Assembly: GCA_016787065.1 (NCBI GenBank)
Contig: JAEUVD010000003.1
Coordinates: forward strand, 1 to 34,581
Length of the DNA stretch: 34,581 bases
Direction of reading: 5' to 3'
DNA from: Chitinophagaceae bacterium
Lineage (GTDB): Bacteria; Bacteroidota; Bacteroidia; Chitinophagales; Chitinophagaceae
Part shown: positions 1 through 8,816 of the stretch, piece after piece
How the letters are laid out: every line of letters begins with the position of its first letter
Numbering within the stretch: position 1 is the stretch's first letter
Position numbers and translations under genes: made by a program
The notes under the pieces: generated by a model
Told to the model about the DNA's origin: nothing
Database searches by the model: none
Seen by the model: only the letters and a program-made list of their open reading frames with translations

Positions 1-1
1 T

Positions 2-232
2 GGCGATAATCAATGGGAAGTAGAGACGGGCGTGTTCGGATTCTATGCAGGTGATGTGAACCAAGATTTAACGGTGGATGGCTTTGATTATATCGATATG
101 GATCCAAACATTGTTGCTGGAGATTGTGGCTATTATGCTACAGATTTAACCGGTGATGGTTGTGTGGATGTGTTCGATTTCTTAATGGCAAGTCCGAATA
201 TTGATGCCGGTATTACCATACAGGCACCTTAA
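2..232 (+). CDS. C-terminal end of a secreted protein with dockerin-like repeats (5' partial)
   Basis: The reading frame is open from base 2 and ends at TAA 230-232, so only the last 76 residues are visible. They contain two similar Asp-rich loops, GDVNQDLTVDGFDY and TDLTGDGCVDVFDF, each followed by a DPNI or SPNI segment about 10 residues on. This duplicated D-x-N-x-D-x-x-V-D pattern resembles type I dockerin or EF-hand-like Ca-binding repeats, which often end large secreted proteins in Bacteroidota. No T9SS type A or B signal follows, so these loops are the natural C-terminus. The function of the missing upstream part cannot be told. A GTG at 32 is internal and is unlikely to be a start, because coding sequence continues upstream of it. 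A terminator hairpin follows 22 bases after the stop. Confidence 0.8.
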   Translation, partial: GDNQWEVETGVFGFYAGDVNQDLTVDGFDYIDMDPNIVAGDCGYYATDLTGDGCVDVFDFLMASPNIDAGITIQAP

Positions 233-253
233 GCAAATTCTTTTTTATCTGAT

Positions 254-286
254 AATTAGGCTGTCTTCGGGCAGCCTAATTTGTTT
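254..286 (+). terminator. Intrinsic terminator after the dockerin-like gene
   Basis: ATTAGGCTGTC (255-265) pairs with GGCAGCCTAAT (270-280) around a TTCG tetraloop, with one T-G wobble. A short T-rich stretch (ttgttt) follows. The stem is long and stable, but the T tract is interrupted by a G. Confidence 0.8.
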
Positions 287-300
287 AATAAAAATTAGAA

Positions 301-331
301 TTTGGTAAAATAATAAAATCACTTACTTTTG
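301..331 (+). promoter_or_regulatory. Bacteroidota-type promoter
   Basis: TTTG at 301-304, a 19-base spacer, then TACTTTTG at 324-331. This matches the TTTG / N19 / TANNTTTG consensus exactly. The expected transcript start lies near 335-340, about 45 bases before the ATG at 382 and about 285 bases before the large CDS at 621. Confidence 0.65.
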
Positions 332-381
332 CCCTGCTGAATGGTAACCAACCAATCAGTATAACCAAATTAATCAACCCT

Positions 382-546
382 ATGAAACTCGGTAATTGTT
401 ATCGCGGTACACTTTTTTGTAGAAAGTTTTCAACCGATTTTTCCTTTAATTTTCCAGAACTAGATTGCTTTTCAATTGTTTCGTTCATCGAAGGAATAAA
501 TTATTCAAGCAAAAATCAAATAGTACGAAAACATAAGAAAAAATAA
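382..546 (+). CDS. Possible small protein of 54 residues
   Basis: An ATG at 382 opens 54 codons ending at TAA 544-546. The product starts MKLGNCYRGTLFCRKF and ends in a basic tail, RKHKKK. It has no signal peptide or membrane segment and resembles no family I know. Support comes from its position: it begins about 45 bases after an exact-consensus promoter, in a 388-base gap that otherwise has no gene. It lies 74 bases before the 1280-residue surface protein and on the same strand. It may instead be a chance ORF inside a long 5' leader of that gene. Confidence 0.3.
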   Translation: MKLGNCYRGTLFCRKFSTDFSFNFPELDCFSIVSFIEGINYSSKNQIVRKHKKK

Positions 547-620
547 ATACGAAATAGAAAAAAAGGGTTTATTTTCGTCAAGCTTTTTATTAACATAGTA
601 AACAATAAAAAAAATACAGT

Positions 621-3600
621 ATGAAAAAGATTACAATCTTAACCACTAAAGTCTTAATGGCTTTGCTGTTGGTTTTAGGTGCTGTTCAATCTTATTCACA
701 GACTTACCGCTGTGATATGAAGAACATTACTTACCCAACGCCAAACACGCTAGAATTTGAGATCTGGCTTCAAAACATGGGTTCAAATACCTACCTGCTC
801 CAATCGGTGCAAATGGGTATTGAATTTAACTACGCAGGCATGGCAAATGGCGGAACTATCACAGGTTCTTTCGTTGCTGGCTCGAACACTTTACCGGCAC
901 CTCAGAACAATTTGACAGCCAACACTACGGTAAACCAAACGTCTAAACAAATTCGTGTTACCGCTTCTATTCAAACGTCATCGGCAGCGGCCGCACCGTT
1001 AACGTCTACGCCGCTTAAGTACGGTACCTTTCGTTTAACTAATACCCAACCTTTTACTCCTGGATCGGCGCCAAACTTTATTTGGTCGTTTCTAACAGCA
1101 GCAAATCGTACAAAATCGGCTGTTTCTTGTTGGACGAATGGTGCAACATCTGGCGCTTCTATCACTACGCAAACAGATGGTGGTACACCGAATGTGAGCA
1201 ATCCTACGGCACCTTATAACTATATCGCTGGTCCTCAACACTACATAGAGTCAAATCCAGTGGTGCCATCAACTTGCCCTGTTATTACTTTAGGCACTAC
1301 GGTAGATCCTACTTGTTTTGGTGGAACTGGATCTGTAAACGTTAATTTAAATCCTGCTGCTGGCGGAACGTATTCAGTAGATGGTGGTGCGGCGCAAACC
1401 TTTCCAAGTGGTACTTCAGTAACCATTTCCGGATTATCACAAGGAGCTCACACAATCGTGGTAACTGCAACGGGTTGTAACCCTGAAACATTAAATGCTA
1501 CAATTGGTGGTCCTACAACACCACTTACTAACTCAACCACAGCTACCGCTTGTGATTCATACACTTGGTCTGTAAATGGTTTAGTATATACGCAAAGTGG
1601 TACTTATACCGGAACAAGTACTAATGGACAAGGTTGTACGGTAAATGAAACATTGAACCTTACTATTAATAATTCTACTTCTAATTCAACGAACGCTACT
1701 GCTTGTGATTCATACACATGGGCTGTAAACGGTCAAACATATACTGCAAGTGGTACTTATACAAACAACAGCACGAATGCTGCAGGTTGTCCGCATGTAG
1801 AAACATTGAATCTTACCATTAACTCAAGTACTACGGGGACATCAAATACTACCGCTTGTGATTCATACACATGGGCTGTAAATCAACAAACCTATACACA
1901 AAGCGGAACATATACCTACACAGGTACAAACGCTGCTGGTTGTCCTGATAATCAAACGTTGAATCTTACAATCAATAACAGTACATCAAATTCTTCATCA
2001 GCTACTGCTTGTGATTCATACACATGGGCTGTAAACGGACAAACTTACACAGCTAGTGGTACATATACGAATAATGGTACCAACGCTGCTGGTTGCCCTC
2101 ATGTTGAAACATTGAATTTAACAATCAATGCAAGTACATCGAATTCATCTTCGGCTACTGCTTGTGATTCATATACATGGGCTGTAAATGGTCAAACATA
2201 CACAGCAAGCGGTACATACACGAATAACAGTACAAATGCTGCTGGTTGTCCTCATGTTGAAACATTGAACTTAACGATCAATGCAAGTACATCAAATACA
2301 TCATCAGCTACTGCTTGTGATTCATACACATGGGCTGTAAATGGTCAAACATACACAGCGAGCGGTACGTACACGAATAACAGTACGAATGCTGCTGGTT
2401 GTCCTCATGTAGAAACATTAAACTTAACGATCAATAACAGTACGTCAAGCACTACTACAGCAACAGCTTGTGATAGTTACACATGGAGTTCAAACGGTCA
2501 AACATATTCAGCAACTGGTTCTTATACCAACACTACAACAAATGCTGCCGGTTGTCCTCATGTTGAAACATTGAATTTAACAATCAACGCAAGTACTTCT
2601 AATACTACGCAGGCAACAGCTTGTGATAGTTATACTTGGTCTGTAAACGGAATGACTTATTCTCAAAGTGGAACTTATACGAATACCAGTACAAATGCTG
2701 CCGGTTGTCCTCATGTTGAAACATTGAATTTAACAATCAATGCTAGCACATCGAACACTACCAATGCAACAGCTTGTGGAAGTTATACATGGGCTGTAAA
2801 TGGTATGACATACACAGCAAGCGGTACCTACACGAATAACGGTACAAATGCTGCTGGTTGTCCTCATGTTGAAACATTAAACTTAACAATCACTACAAGT
2901 TCAACTAACACAACAACAGTTTCTGCTTGTGACAGTTATACATGGGCGGTTAATAACCAAACCTATACTGCATCTGGAACTTACACCTCAACTTCAGGTT
3001 GTAATACAGAAGAATTAGTATTAACAATTACAGCTTCAACAAGCAATACAACAACAGTTTCTGCATGTGATAGTTATACATGGTCTGTAAACAATCAAAC
3101 GTATACAGCTTCAGGAACTTATACCAATATCTCAGGATGTGCTACAGAGGAACTTGTATTAACCATTACTCCTTCATCTCAAGCTACTCAAAACGAAACA
3201 GCTTGTGGAAGTTATACTTGGGCTTTAAATGGTATGACCTATACACAAAGTGGTACTTATACTTCAGTGAATGGTTGTGTAACAACAACTTTAAATCTTA
3301 CAATTTCATCTAGTATCAATAACACTACAACACAAACTCAATGTGGTGGAAGCTATACATGGTCTGTGGATGGTATGACTTATACTCAAAGTGGAACTTA
3401 CACTTCAGTAAATGGTTGTGTAACAGAAACATTGAATTTAACAATCAATCCAGTTCCGGTTGTAACGGCTCCTAATGTTGGATCTTGTACAGGTACAGTA
3501 ACTCTTGGTGGTTCACCAGCAGGTGGTACATGGAATTTACCTAACCCTTATTCTGGAAATGCTACGTCGTATACTTATTTCTATACGAATCAATTTGGTT

Positions 3601-4463
3601 GTAGTGGATCAGCAACAGGTTCAATTACTGCAACTAATCCTGCTGTAACAAACTTACAAGTAAGTGCAATTACAGGGGTAAGTGCTCAAGTTTCTTGGAA
3701 TGGTTCAGCTCCTTGGTATGAAGTACGTTACAAAGTAATAACTGCTGCTACTTGGAATCCTACGGTTACATCAAATAGTACGAATAAACCATTAAACGGA
3801 TTAACTCCTGGAACTACATATTCAGTTGAGGTTCGCGGATTCTGTACAACAGCAAATGCTGGTGCATGGGTTGGTACAATCTTCACTACGAATACAAGTT
3901 GTGGTGTGCCAAGTGGTTTAACTGTAACAAATATTACAGCTACAACCTCTAAATTAAACTGGACTGCTGTTGTTGGTGCTAACTACTACACAGTACGTTA
4001 CAAGAAAACAACTGCAATTACTTGGACTACTGGTACGTCTGCATCTAATTCAAAATCAATTGCTGGTTTAGCTGCTGGTACTAACTATGAATTCCAAGTT
4101 TCTGCGAATTGTGGTGCACCAGGAGGATCTTTAAACACTGCATTCAGTGCATCTGGCAACTGGAGTACATCAACTGCTAAAGCTGGTGAAAATGCTTCAG
4201 AAGCTATTAGCAACAACATCAATATCTATCCTAATCCAACACAGAATGAATTGAATGTTGATTTAACAGTAACTGAATTTACTAACGTTGTTCTTAAATT
4301 AGTTGATATGAGTGGTCGTGTTGTAAAACAAATTCAAACAGAAGCTGTTGAAGGTGTAAACAACATCACATTAAATCTTGGTGATTTGAGTAATGGAATT
4401 TATTCCTTACAAGTAATCAGCAATGATCAATTAACTCAAGTTACTCGTGTAACTAAGAACTAA
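621..4463 (+). CDS. Secreted T9SS type A protein with 13 tandem CDSYTW repeats and two FN3-like domains
   Basis: A 1280-residue exported protein. Residues 1-27 form a signal peptide (basic start, hydrophobic core, ending SYSQ). Residues 28-213 form a beta-rich domain that resembles a cohesin-like sandwich; this is a guess. Residues 220-300 look like one SprB-type unit (PTCFGGTGS ... TATGC). Residues 306-945 carry 13 tandem repeats built on CDSYTW-x-VN-x-QTY-x-x-SGTY. Residues 950-1007 are an Ig-like linker (SCTGTVTLGG). Residues 1008-1185 hold two fibronectin type III-like domains (WYEVRYK and YYTVRYK strands). Residues 1203-1280 are a T9SS type A sorting domain (IYPNPTQNELNV, DMSGRVVKQIQ, GIYSLQVI). 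The protein is expected to cross the outer membrane through T9SS and be cleaved and anchored at the surface, probably as an adhesin or matrix protein. No catalytic motif is visible. A strong terminator follows. Confidence 0.9.
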   Translation: MKKITILTTKVLMALLLVLGAVQSYSQTYRCDMKNITYPTPNTLEFEIWLQNMGSNTYLLQSVQMGIEFNYAGMANGGTITGSFVAGSNTLPAPQNNLTANTTVNQTSKQIRVTASIQTSSAAAAPLTSTPLKYGTFRLTNTQPFTPGSAPNFIWSFLTAANRTKSAVSCWTNGATSGASITTQTDGGTPNVSNPTAPYNYIAGPQHYIESNPVVPSTCPVITLGTTVDPTCFGGTGSVNVNLNPAAGGTYSVDGGAAQTFPSGTSVTISGLSQGAHTIVVTATGCNPETLNATIGGPTTPLTNSTTATACDSYTWSVNGLVYTQSGTYTGTSTNGQGCTVNETLNLTINNSTSNSTNATACDSYTWAVNGQTYTASGTYTNNSTNAAGCPHVETLNLTINSSTTGTSNTTACDSYTWAVNQQTYTQSGTYTYTGTNAAGCPDNQTLNLTINNSTSNSSSATACDSYTWAVNGQTYTASGTYTNNGTNAAGCPHVETLNLTINASTSNSSSATACDSYTWAVNGQTYTASGTYTNNSTNAAGCPHVETLNLTINASTSNTSSATACDSYTWAVNGQTYTASGTYTNNSTNAAGCPHVETLNLTINNSTSSTTTATACDSYTWSSNGQTYSATGSYTNTTTNAAGCPHVETLNLTINASTSNTTQATACDSYTWSVNGMTYSQSGTYTNTSTNAAGCPHVETLNLTINASTSNTTNATACGSYTWAVNGMTYTASGTYTNNGTNAAGCPHVETLNLTITTSSTNTTTVSACDSYTWAVNNQTYTASGTYTSTSGCNTEELVLTITASTSNTTTVSACDSYTWSVNNQTYTASGTYTNISGCATEELVLTITPSSQATQNETACGSYTWALNGMTYTQSGTYTSVNGCVTTTLNLTISSSINNTTTQTQCGGSYTWSVDGMTYTQSGTYTSVNGCVTETLNLTINPVPVVTAPNVGSCTGTVTLGGSPAGGTWNLPNPYSGNATSYTYFYTNQFGCSGSATGSITATNPAVTNLQVSAITGVSAQVSWNGSAPWYEVRYKVITAATWNPTVTSNSTNKPLNGLTPGTTYSVEVRGFCTTANAGAWVGTIFTTNTSCGVPSGLTVTNITATTSKLNWTAVVGANYYTVRYKKTTAITWTTGTSASNSKSIAGLAAGTNYEFQVSANCGAPGGSLNTAFSASGNWSTSTAKAGENASEAISNNINIYPNPTQNELNVDLTVTEFTNVVLKLVDMSGRVVKQIQTEAVEGVNNITLNLGDLSNGIYSLQVISNDQLTQVTRVTKN
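1536..3461 (+). repeat. In-frame tandem repeat: 153-bp units, then 138-bp units
   Basis: The conserved Cys codon of CDSYTW or CGSYTW falls at 1551, 1704, 1857, 2010, 2163, 2316, 2469, 2622, 2775 and 2928 (nine exact 153-bp steps). It then falls at 3066, 3204 and 3342 (138-bp steps). The shorter unit lacks five residues around TNAAGC. Units 4-6 are nearly identical in DNA, while the outer units differ more. Confidence 0.95.
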
Positions 4464-4483
4464 TTCTTATCTGATTTCTTATC

Positions 4484-4518
4484 AAAGGAGGCAACCATCA
4501 GGTTGCCTCCTTTTTTTT
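4484..4518 (+). terminator. Strong intrinsic terminator
   Basis: GGAGGCAACC (4487-4496) pairs perfectly with GGTTGCCTCC (4501-4510) around ATCA. It is extended by AAA/TTT and followed by eight T residues. It lies 20 bases after the 1280-residue CDS. Confidence 0.95.
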
Positions 4519-4532
4519 ACACTAGAATTTTA

Positions 4533-4716
4533 AGTGCATAGCGGCCGATGTTTTATTTTCAAATGTTTACCAACATCAATCTTATTTATTTGAGACGAAA
4601 GCGATGCACTACGAATAAAAATTAAGATTTTGAACGGAGGAGGGAAACGAGTTTTGTTTATGTTCAGGAAAAAATGATTAAAATAATTTTTTGAAACTAA
4701 GTTCCTGCAATGCACT
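4533..4716. other. Intergenic region with nested inverted repeats
   Basis: The gap between the terminator and the next promoter holds no credible gene. It has AGTGCAT at 4533-4539 and ATGCACT at 4604-4610 and again at 4710-4716. GATGTT (4547-4552) and AACATC (4572-4577) are nested inside the first pair. This could be a folded RNA or operator sites, or it could be chance in AT-rich DNA. Confidence 0.25.
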
Positions 4717-4746
4717 ATATATAGTTTAAGGTTATAACGGAATAAT

Positions 4747-4777
4747 ATTGAAATAATATGACATAAAATTATTGTTG
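4747..4777 (+). promoter_or_regulatory. Promoter of the 715-residue T9SS protein
   Basis: ATTG at 4747-4750, a 19-base spacer, then TATTGTTG at 4770-4777. This is 7 of 8 against TANNTTTG with ideal spacing. The expected start is near 4784, giving a leader of about 40 bases to the ATG at 4826. The segment is clearly similar to the one before the giant SprB gene (12981-13014). Confidence 0.6.
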
Positions 4778-4825
4778 CATGAAAGGAAGTTTATTAATTT
4801 CACTTCTGATTTAAAGAAACATTTT

Positions 4826-6973
4826 ATGAAACAAATAACAACGGCTATAGTATTATCCTTAGTAGCCTTTTTTAGCAGTAAAGCACAGGTTATAGTTATC
4901 AATGCGTGTGAAAGTAACCCTTGCAATGCATTTGTTCATTGTGGTGCAGGAAATGTAATTCAACAAAACAGTTTTGCATCAATCGGAAATCCACAGGGAA
5001 CTTGTGGAGCAAATTTTTTTACGGGAAATTGGGTGTATTACCGTTTTACATGTTATGCATCCGGTAATTTAAACTTTACTATCACACCGAATGATGCTGC
5101 TTCGGATATTAATTGGGCATTATGGAATATCACCACAACGGGTTGTGCAAATTTGTCGTCTACAACTACCTGTAATGCCGCACCAAGCGCGGGCGCGGTA
5201 AATTCAGGTATTATACCTATAACAGGAGGCAACACTTATATTTTAGGGATTCAACGAGCTTCGGGTGGAACCACTACCCTTGGTTTTAGCATTAACTTCA
5301 CGGGAACCACAGCAACCTTGTTTACCACTACTCCTACTGCGTTGGAGAGTGTTCTTCCATTTGATAATTGTTTGCCTGTAAATCAGGTAAAGGTTAAATT
5401 AACACAACCTGTTCGATGTTCTCAGACTTCAGTCAATGACTTCAACATCTCCTCCAATCCAACATTCACCGTAGGTGGAACTTCTTGTCCAGGGTGCATT
5501 AATACCACTGCACCTTTGGTAAACTACAGTACTTACGAAGATACCTTAGTATTTAATTTTCCAACAGCATTGGCTCCGGGTACCTATACTATTAGTTTTA
5601 ATCCGGCATCCTCAAATCCACCTCGTAATTCATGTAACATACTTCCGAATACAATTCCAACGGTTAGTTTTACTGTTCCGATTCCAGGGGTATCTAATAC
5701 CACTACCGTAAGTGTTTGTGATAGTTATACTTGGTTGGTGAATAATCAAACATATACCCAAAGTGGTACGTATTCTTCAGTTTCAAATTGCGATACAGAA
5801 ATTTTACAATTGACGATTATACCTTCTACGCAAATTGTTCAGAACGAAATGGCTTGTGCTAGTTACACTTGGTCAGAGAACGGAACAACCTATACGCAAT
5901 CCGGAACTTATACCTCCGTTAATGGGTGTGCAACAAACATATTAAACCTTACCATCAATCCTCTACCTCTTGTTACAGCACCGGATGTGAGTTCTTGTAC
6001 CGGTACAGTGCTATTAGAAGGTACTCCCTCTGGTGGTTCTTGGAATTTACCGAATCCTTATTCAGGTAATGCAACCTCTTATAGTTATACGTACACCGAC
6101 CAAAACGGGTGTATAGGATCTGCATCAGGAAACATTAGTTCGAATACCCCGTTGATTACAAACTTACAAGTTGGAAATATCACCGGAGTTAGCGCTTTGG
6201 TAATGTGGAATAGCTCGGCCCTGTGGTATGAAATTCGCCACAAACCAATTAACGCATCTTCTTGGAGTCCTACTGTGACGTCGAATACAACGAACAAACC
6301 ACTTAACGGGTTAAATCCGGGAACCGTTTATTCTGTCGAAGTTCGTGGTTTCTGTAATGCGTCAACACTCGGACCTTGGGTAGGCAACTCTTTTACAACA
6401 AATATGAGTTGTGGAGTTCCTTCCGGATTATCCATAAGTGCCATATCCGCAACTACGTCTAAATTGAATTGGTTACCTGTGAGTAGTGCGAATTACTATA
6501 CGGTTCGTTGGAAGAAAACCAATACATCGTCTTGGATTTCCGGTACTACATTAAGTAATTCAAAGGTGGTAGCAAGCTTAACTCCGAATTCAAATTATGA
6601 ATTTCAAGTTTCAACCAATTGTGGTTCTGCAGGAGGCTCCGTGAATACAGCATGGAGTTATTTGGAACCTTGGAGTACCTTAAATGGAAAATCAGCGGCT
6701 AACGAGGAGGAATTTTTCGAAAATGATATTCAACTTTATCCGAACCCAACACATGGCGACTTAACAGTTGCACTATCCGTTGAGAAAAACACGATGCTTG
6801 CATTGAGATTGGAAGATATGAGCGGACGTGTAGTTCAACAAACTCAAGCTGAAGTTATGCAAGGTAATAATATGATTACGTTGAAACTCGCAGGGTTGAA
6901 TCAGGGCATTTACATCTTATACATCCTCAATAATAATGAGCTGGTTAAGGTTAACCGAATTACCAAAAACTAA
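4826..6973 (+). CDS. Secreted T9SS type A protein, mosaic of its two large neighbours
   Basis: A 715-residue exported protein. The ATG at 4826 is preferred to the upstream TTG at 4772 because it gives a clean signal peptide (MKQITTAIVLSLVAFF, ending SKAQ) and because the -7 element overlaps 4772. Residues 20-288 are a Cys-rich module (WVYYRFTCYASGNL, SDINWALW, then an Ig-like part ending APGTYTISF). It is closely similar to the N-terminus of the 3462-residue protein. Residues 292-385 carry two 46-residue CDSYTW-type repeats (Cys codons at 5717 and 5855, 138 bp apart). After these come the Ig-like linker, two FN3-like domains (about 444-620) and a type A sorting domain (LYPNPTHGDLTV, DMSGRVVQQTQ, GIYILYIL), all matching the end of the 1280-residue protein. 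It is likely surface-anchored. No enzyme motif is seen. Confidence 0.9.
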   Translation: MKQITTAIVLSLVAFFSSKAQVIVINACESNPCNAFVHCGAGNVIQQNSFASIGNPQGTCGANFFTGNWVYYRFTCYASGNLNFTITPNDAASDINWALWNITTTGCANLSSTTTCNAAPSAGAVNSGIIPITGGNTYILGIQRASGGTTTLGFSINFTGTTATLFTTTPTALESVLPFDNCLPVNQVKVKLTQPVRCSQTSVNDFNISSNPTFTVGGTSCPGCINTTAPLVNYSTYEDTLVFNFPTALAPGTYTISFNPASSNPPRNSCNILPNTIPTVSFTVPIPGVSNTTTVSVCDSYTWLVNNQTYTQSGTYSSVSNCDTEILQLTIIPSTQIVQNEMACASYTWSENGTTYTQSGTYTSVNGCATNILNLTINPLPLVTAPDVSSCTGTVLLEGTPSGGSWNLPNPYSGNATSYSYTYTDQNGCIGSASGNISSNTPLITNLQVGNITGVSALVMWNSSALWYEIRHKPINASSWSPTVTSNTTNKPLNGLNPGTVYSVEVRGFCNASTLGPWVGNSFTTNMSCGVPSGLSISAISATTSKLNWLPVSSANYYTVRWKKTNTSSWISGTTLSNSKVVASLTPNSNYEFQVSTNCGSAGGSVNTAWSYLEPWSTLNGKSAANEEEFFENDIQLYPNPTHGDLTVALSVEKNTMLALRLEDMSGRVVQQTQAEVMQGNNMITLKLAGLNQGIYILYILNNNELVKVNRITKN

Positions 6974-7168
6974 TTGGGAGGAAGTAAACATGAGCAATGA
7001 AAGGAATCGTATCGCAGGAAGTAGCTTGCGATGAAGACGGCATCAATTTCTTTTGTATTTGAATTGCACCTAGAAGGATTCCCTATTTTTAAAATAGAGT
7101 CGTATAATTCTTAAAATCATTCCTTCGTCGTAACTTGTAATCGGTTTCTCTGATAAAAAACCATCATA

Positions 7169-8419
7169 ATGGCTTCGTTTCTGTTTTTTCCTTACTCCAA
7201 TCAACTGGGGTCTACCATACCGTCCATTACTTTGGCCAAAATGCTACAGGCTAAAGGACATCAAGTTACCTACGCCTCCAACGGAAAATTTACACAGGTT
7301 CTTATCGATAAAGGGTTTGATGTTCTTCCCATTAACGAGGTATCCTATTTGCAATACCGCCGTCATGTGGATGAGAATAATGTTGATTTTTATTCTGAAT
7401 CACTCATCCATCATTTCGTGGATACTGAACTTGATTTAATTCGTAAAGTGAATCCAGATGTTATTGTTAGTAATAACCGGCCAACCATCAAATTATCATC
7501 GCAAATAGCCGGGAAGAAAATGGTGAGTATTGTAATACCCACCCTAACACGCTATTATGGTCATCATTACTATATACCCGAAAATCATTTTTTAAATACG
7601 CTTTATCCTTTCGGCGATTCTAATGCCATCATTCCACCTTCGGTGCGCAAATTCGCTTTTTTGAAAACAATGAAGCACTGGTCGCGCCATTTTGGTCCGG
7701 TGTGTAACTATTACCGCATTCCTAAATTGCGCGATTATTTGAGTGTATATGAAGGGGATATCACCTTAATTAATCAATCTCCGGGAGTTTCTCCTTTTCA
7801 AAATTTGCCATCTAATTATTTTTTTCTCGAACAAAAACTGGAAAGCACTTTCGGCGAATCACATTCCTGGTTAAGCAACTTGAAAGCGCAAAAAGAGGCA
7901 GGCAAAAAAGTAGTTTATATTAGTATGGGATCTTCCGCTTTAAAATCGTTCCCGCTGGTAATTCAAACCTTGGAGCAATTACTTCAAAAGCATGAGAATC
8001 TTGTTTTGGTTTCTAATCATACCGGGTTAACACAAGAGCATAAGTCAACCGAAAGGCATTATACCGAAAAGTTCATTCGCTCACAGGAAGTTCTACCCTT
8101 AGCCGATATCGTAATTACGCATGGCGGCATTAATACCCTTACGGAATGTTTACTTCAAGGAAAAACAGTTCTCGGTATTCCGGAACAGGGCGAACAGCTA
8201 TGGAATTTAAAATATGCCGAAGAAAAAGGATTGGGAAAAGTGCTATCTAAATTTCAGTTGGAGAAAAATCCGGAAATTATTGGGCCGGCTCTAGTTACTA
8301 TGCTGGTGGATAGCTCGTATCAGGAAAAGAGTAAATTATTTTTAGAAGAACGGGCAAAACAGGTACCGTCATTCAAAACCGAAAACGATCTTTATCAGGC
8401 TATTCTAAATTTATTGTAA
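7169..8419 (+). CDS. GT1-family (MGT/UGT-like) glycosyltransferase
   Basis: A 416-residue GT-B fold enzyme. The N-terminus (FFPYSNQLGSTIPSITLAKM) has the loop that replaces the GHxxP region of UDP-glycosyltransferases. The C-terminal half has the strand VVYISMGSSALKSF and the nucleotide-sugar signature THGGINTLTECLLQGK (about residues 318-333), followed by PEQGEQLWN, as in UGT and macrolide glycosyltransferases. It probably moves a sugar from a nucleotide donor to a lipid or small-molecule acceptor in the cytoplasm; the acceptor cannot be inferred. It has no signal peptide. No clear promoter is visible in the 195 bases before it. Its last 9 bases overlap the end of rnpA on the opposite strand. 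Confidence 0.85.
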   Translation: MASFLFFPYSNQLGSTIPSITLAKMLQAKGHQVTYASNGKFTQVLIDKGFDVLPINEVSYLQYRRHVDENNVDFYSESLIHHFVDTELDLIRKVNPDVIVSNNRPTIKLSSQIAGKKMVSIVIPTLTRYYGHHYYIPENHFLNTLYPFGDSNAIIPPSVRKFAFLKTMKHWSRHFGPVCNYYRIPKLRDYLSVYEGDITLINQSPGVSPFQNLPSNYFFLEQKLESTFGESHSWLSNLKAQKEAGKKVVYISMGSSALKSFPLVIQTLEQLLQKHENLVLVSNHTGLTQEHKSTERHYTEKFIRSQEVLPLADIVITHGGINTLTECLLQGKTVLGIPEQGEQLWNLKYAEEKGLGKVLSKFQLEKNPEIIGPALVTMLVDSSYQEKSKLFLEERAKQVPSFKTENDLYQAILNLL

Positions 8420-8806
8420 CTGAAGTTCCGATTGCAATCGTTGTAAACTGCGTTTCATCGTTTCTTCTATTACATGATACGCTGGAGCTTCTTTCCCCAT
8501 AAAAACAAACGCACATTGTACCTGAACTTGATGTTGAACTAATAGGGGTTGCAAGGCTATTTTGTGCAAGCGATAAGCTTCTTTAATTTGTCGTCGAATT
8601 CGATTTCTGGCGGTTGCCTTACGGAAGTTTCGTTTCGGAACACTCACCATAAATTGTAACGGAGCATCGGTTTCTTCTTTAGAACGACTCCGATAAAGTA
8701 CGCGAAAGGGATAAATTAAAAACGCTTTCCCAGATTGGAAAAGCGTTTCAATATCTTTTCTACTTTTTATTCTTTCTTTGGCTGAAAGCGTAAAAAGCTT
8801 TGACAT
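8411..8806 (-). CDS. rnpA: Ribonuclease P protein component
   Basis: A 131-residue basic protein, the usual family length. It pairs with the RNase P RNA to remove 5' leaders from pre-tRNAs. The hallmark block VSVPKRNFRKATARNRIRR contains the conserved RNR motif and is followed by KEAYR. The start is 10 bases after the rpmH stop, the classic rpmH-rnpA operon order, so it should be transcribed from the rpmH promoter. The 3' end overlaps the convergent glycosyltransferase gene by 9 bases. Confidence 0.97.
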   Translation of the reverse strand: MSKLFTLSAKERIKSRKDIETLFQSGKAFLIYPFRVLYRSRSKEETDAPLQFMVSVPKRNFRKATARNRIRRQIKEAYRLHKIALQPLLVQHQVQVQCAFVFMGKEAPAYHVIEETMKRSLQRLQSELQLQ

Positions 8807-8816
8807 GTGCTGTGGA

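Noticed and set aside
1536..3461. CRISPR-like or satellite array
   Set aside because: The 153-bp units are fully in frame, have no unique spacers, and encode a regular CDSYTW protein repeat.
4530..4715. Minus-strand ORF of 61 codons in the intergenic gap
   Set aside because: It has no promoter match, no recognisable features, and composition like random AT-rich DNA.
7011..7032. Hairpin ATCGCA/TGCGAT as terminator of the 715-residue protein gene
   Set aside because: The stem is only 6 bp and has no T tract directly after it.
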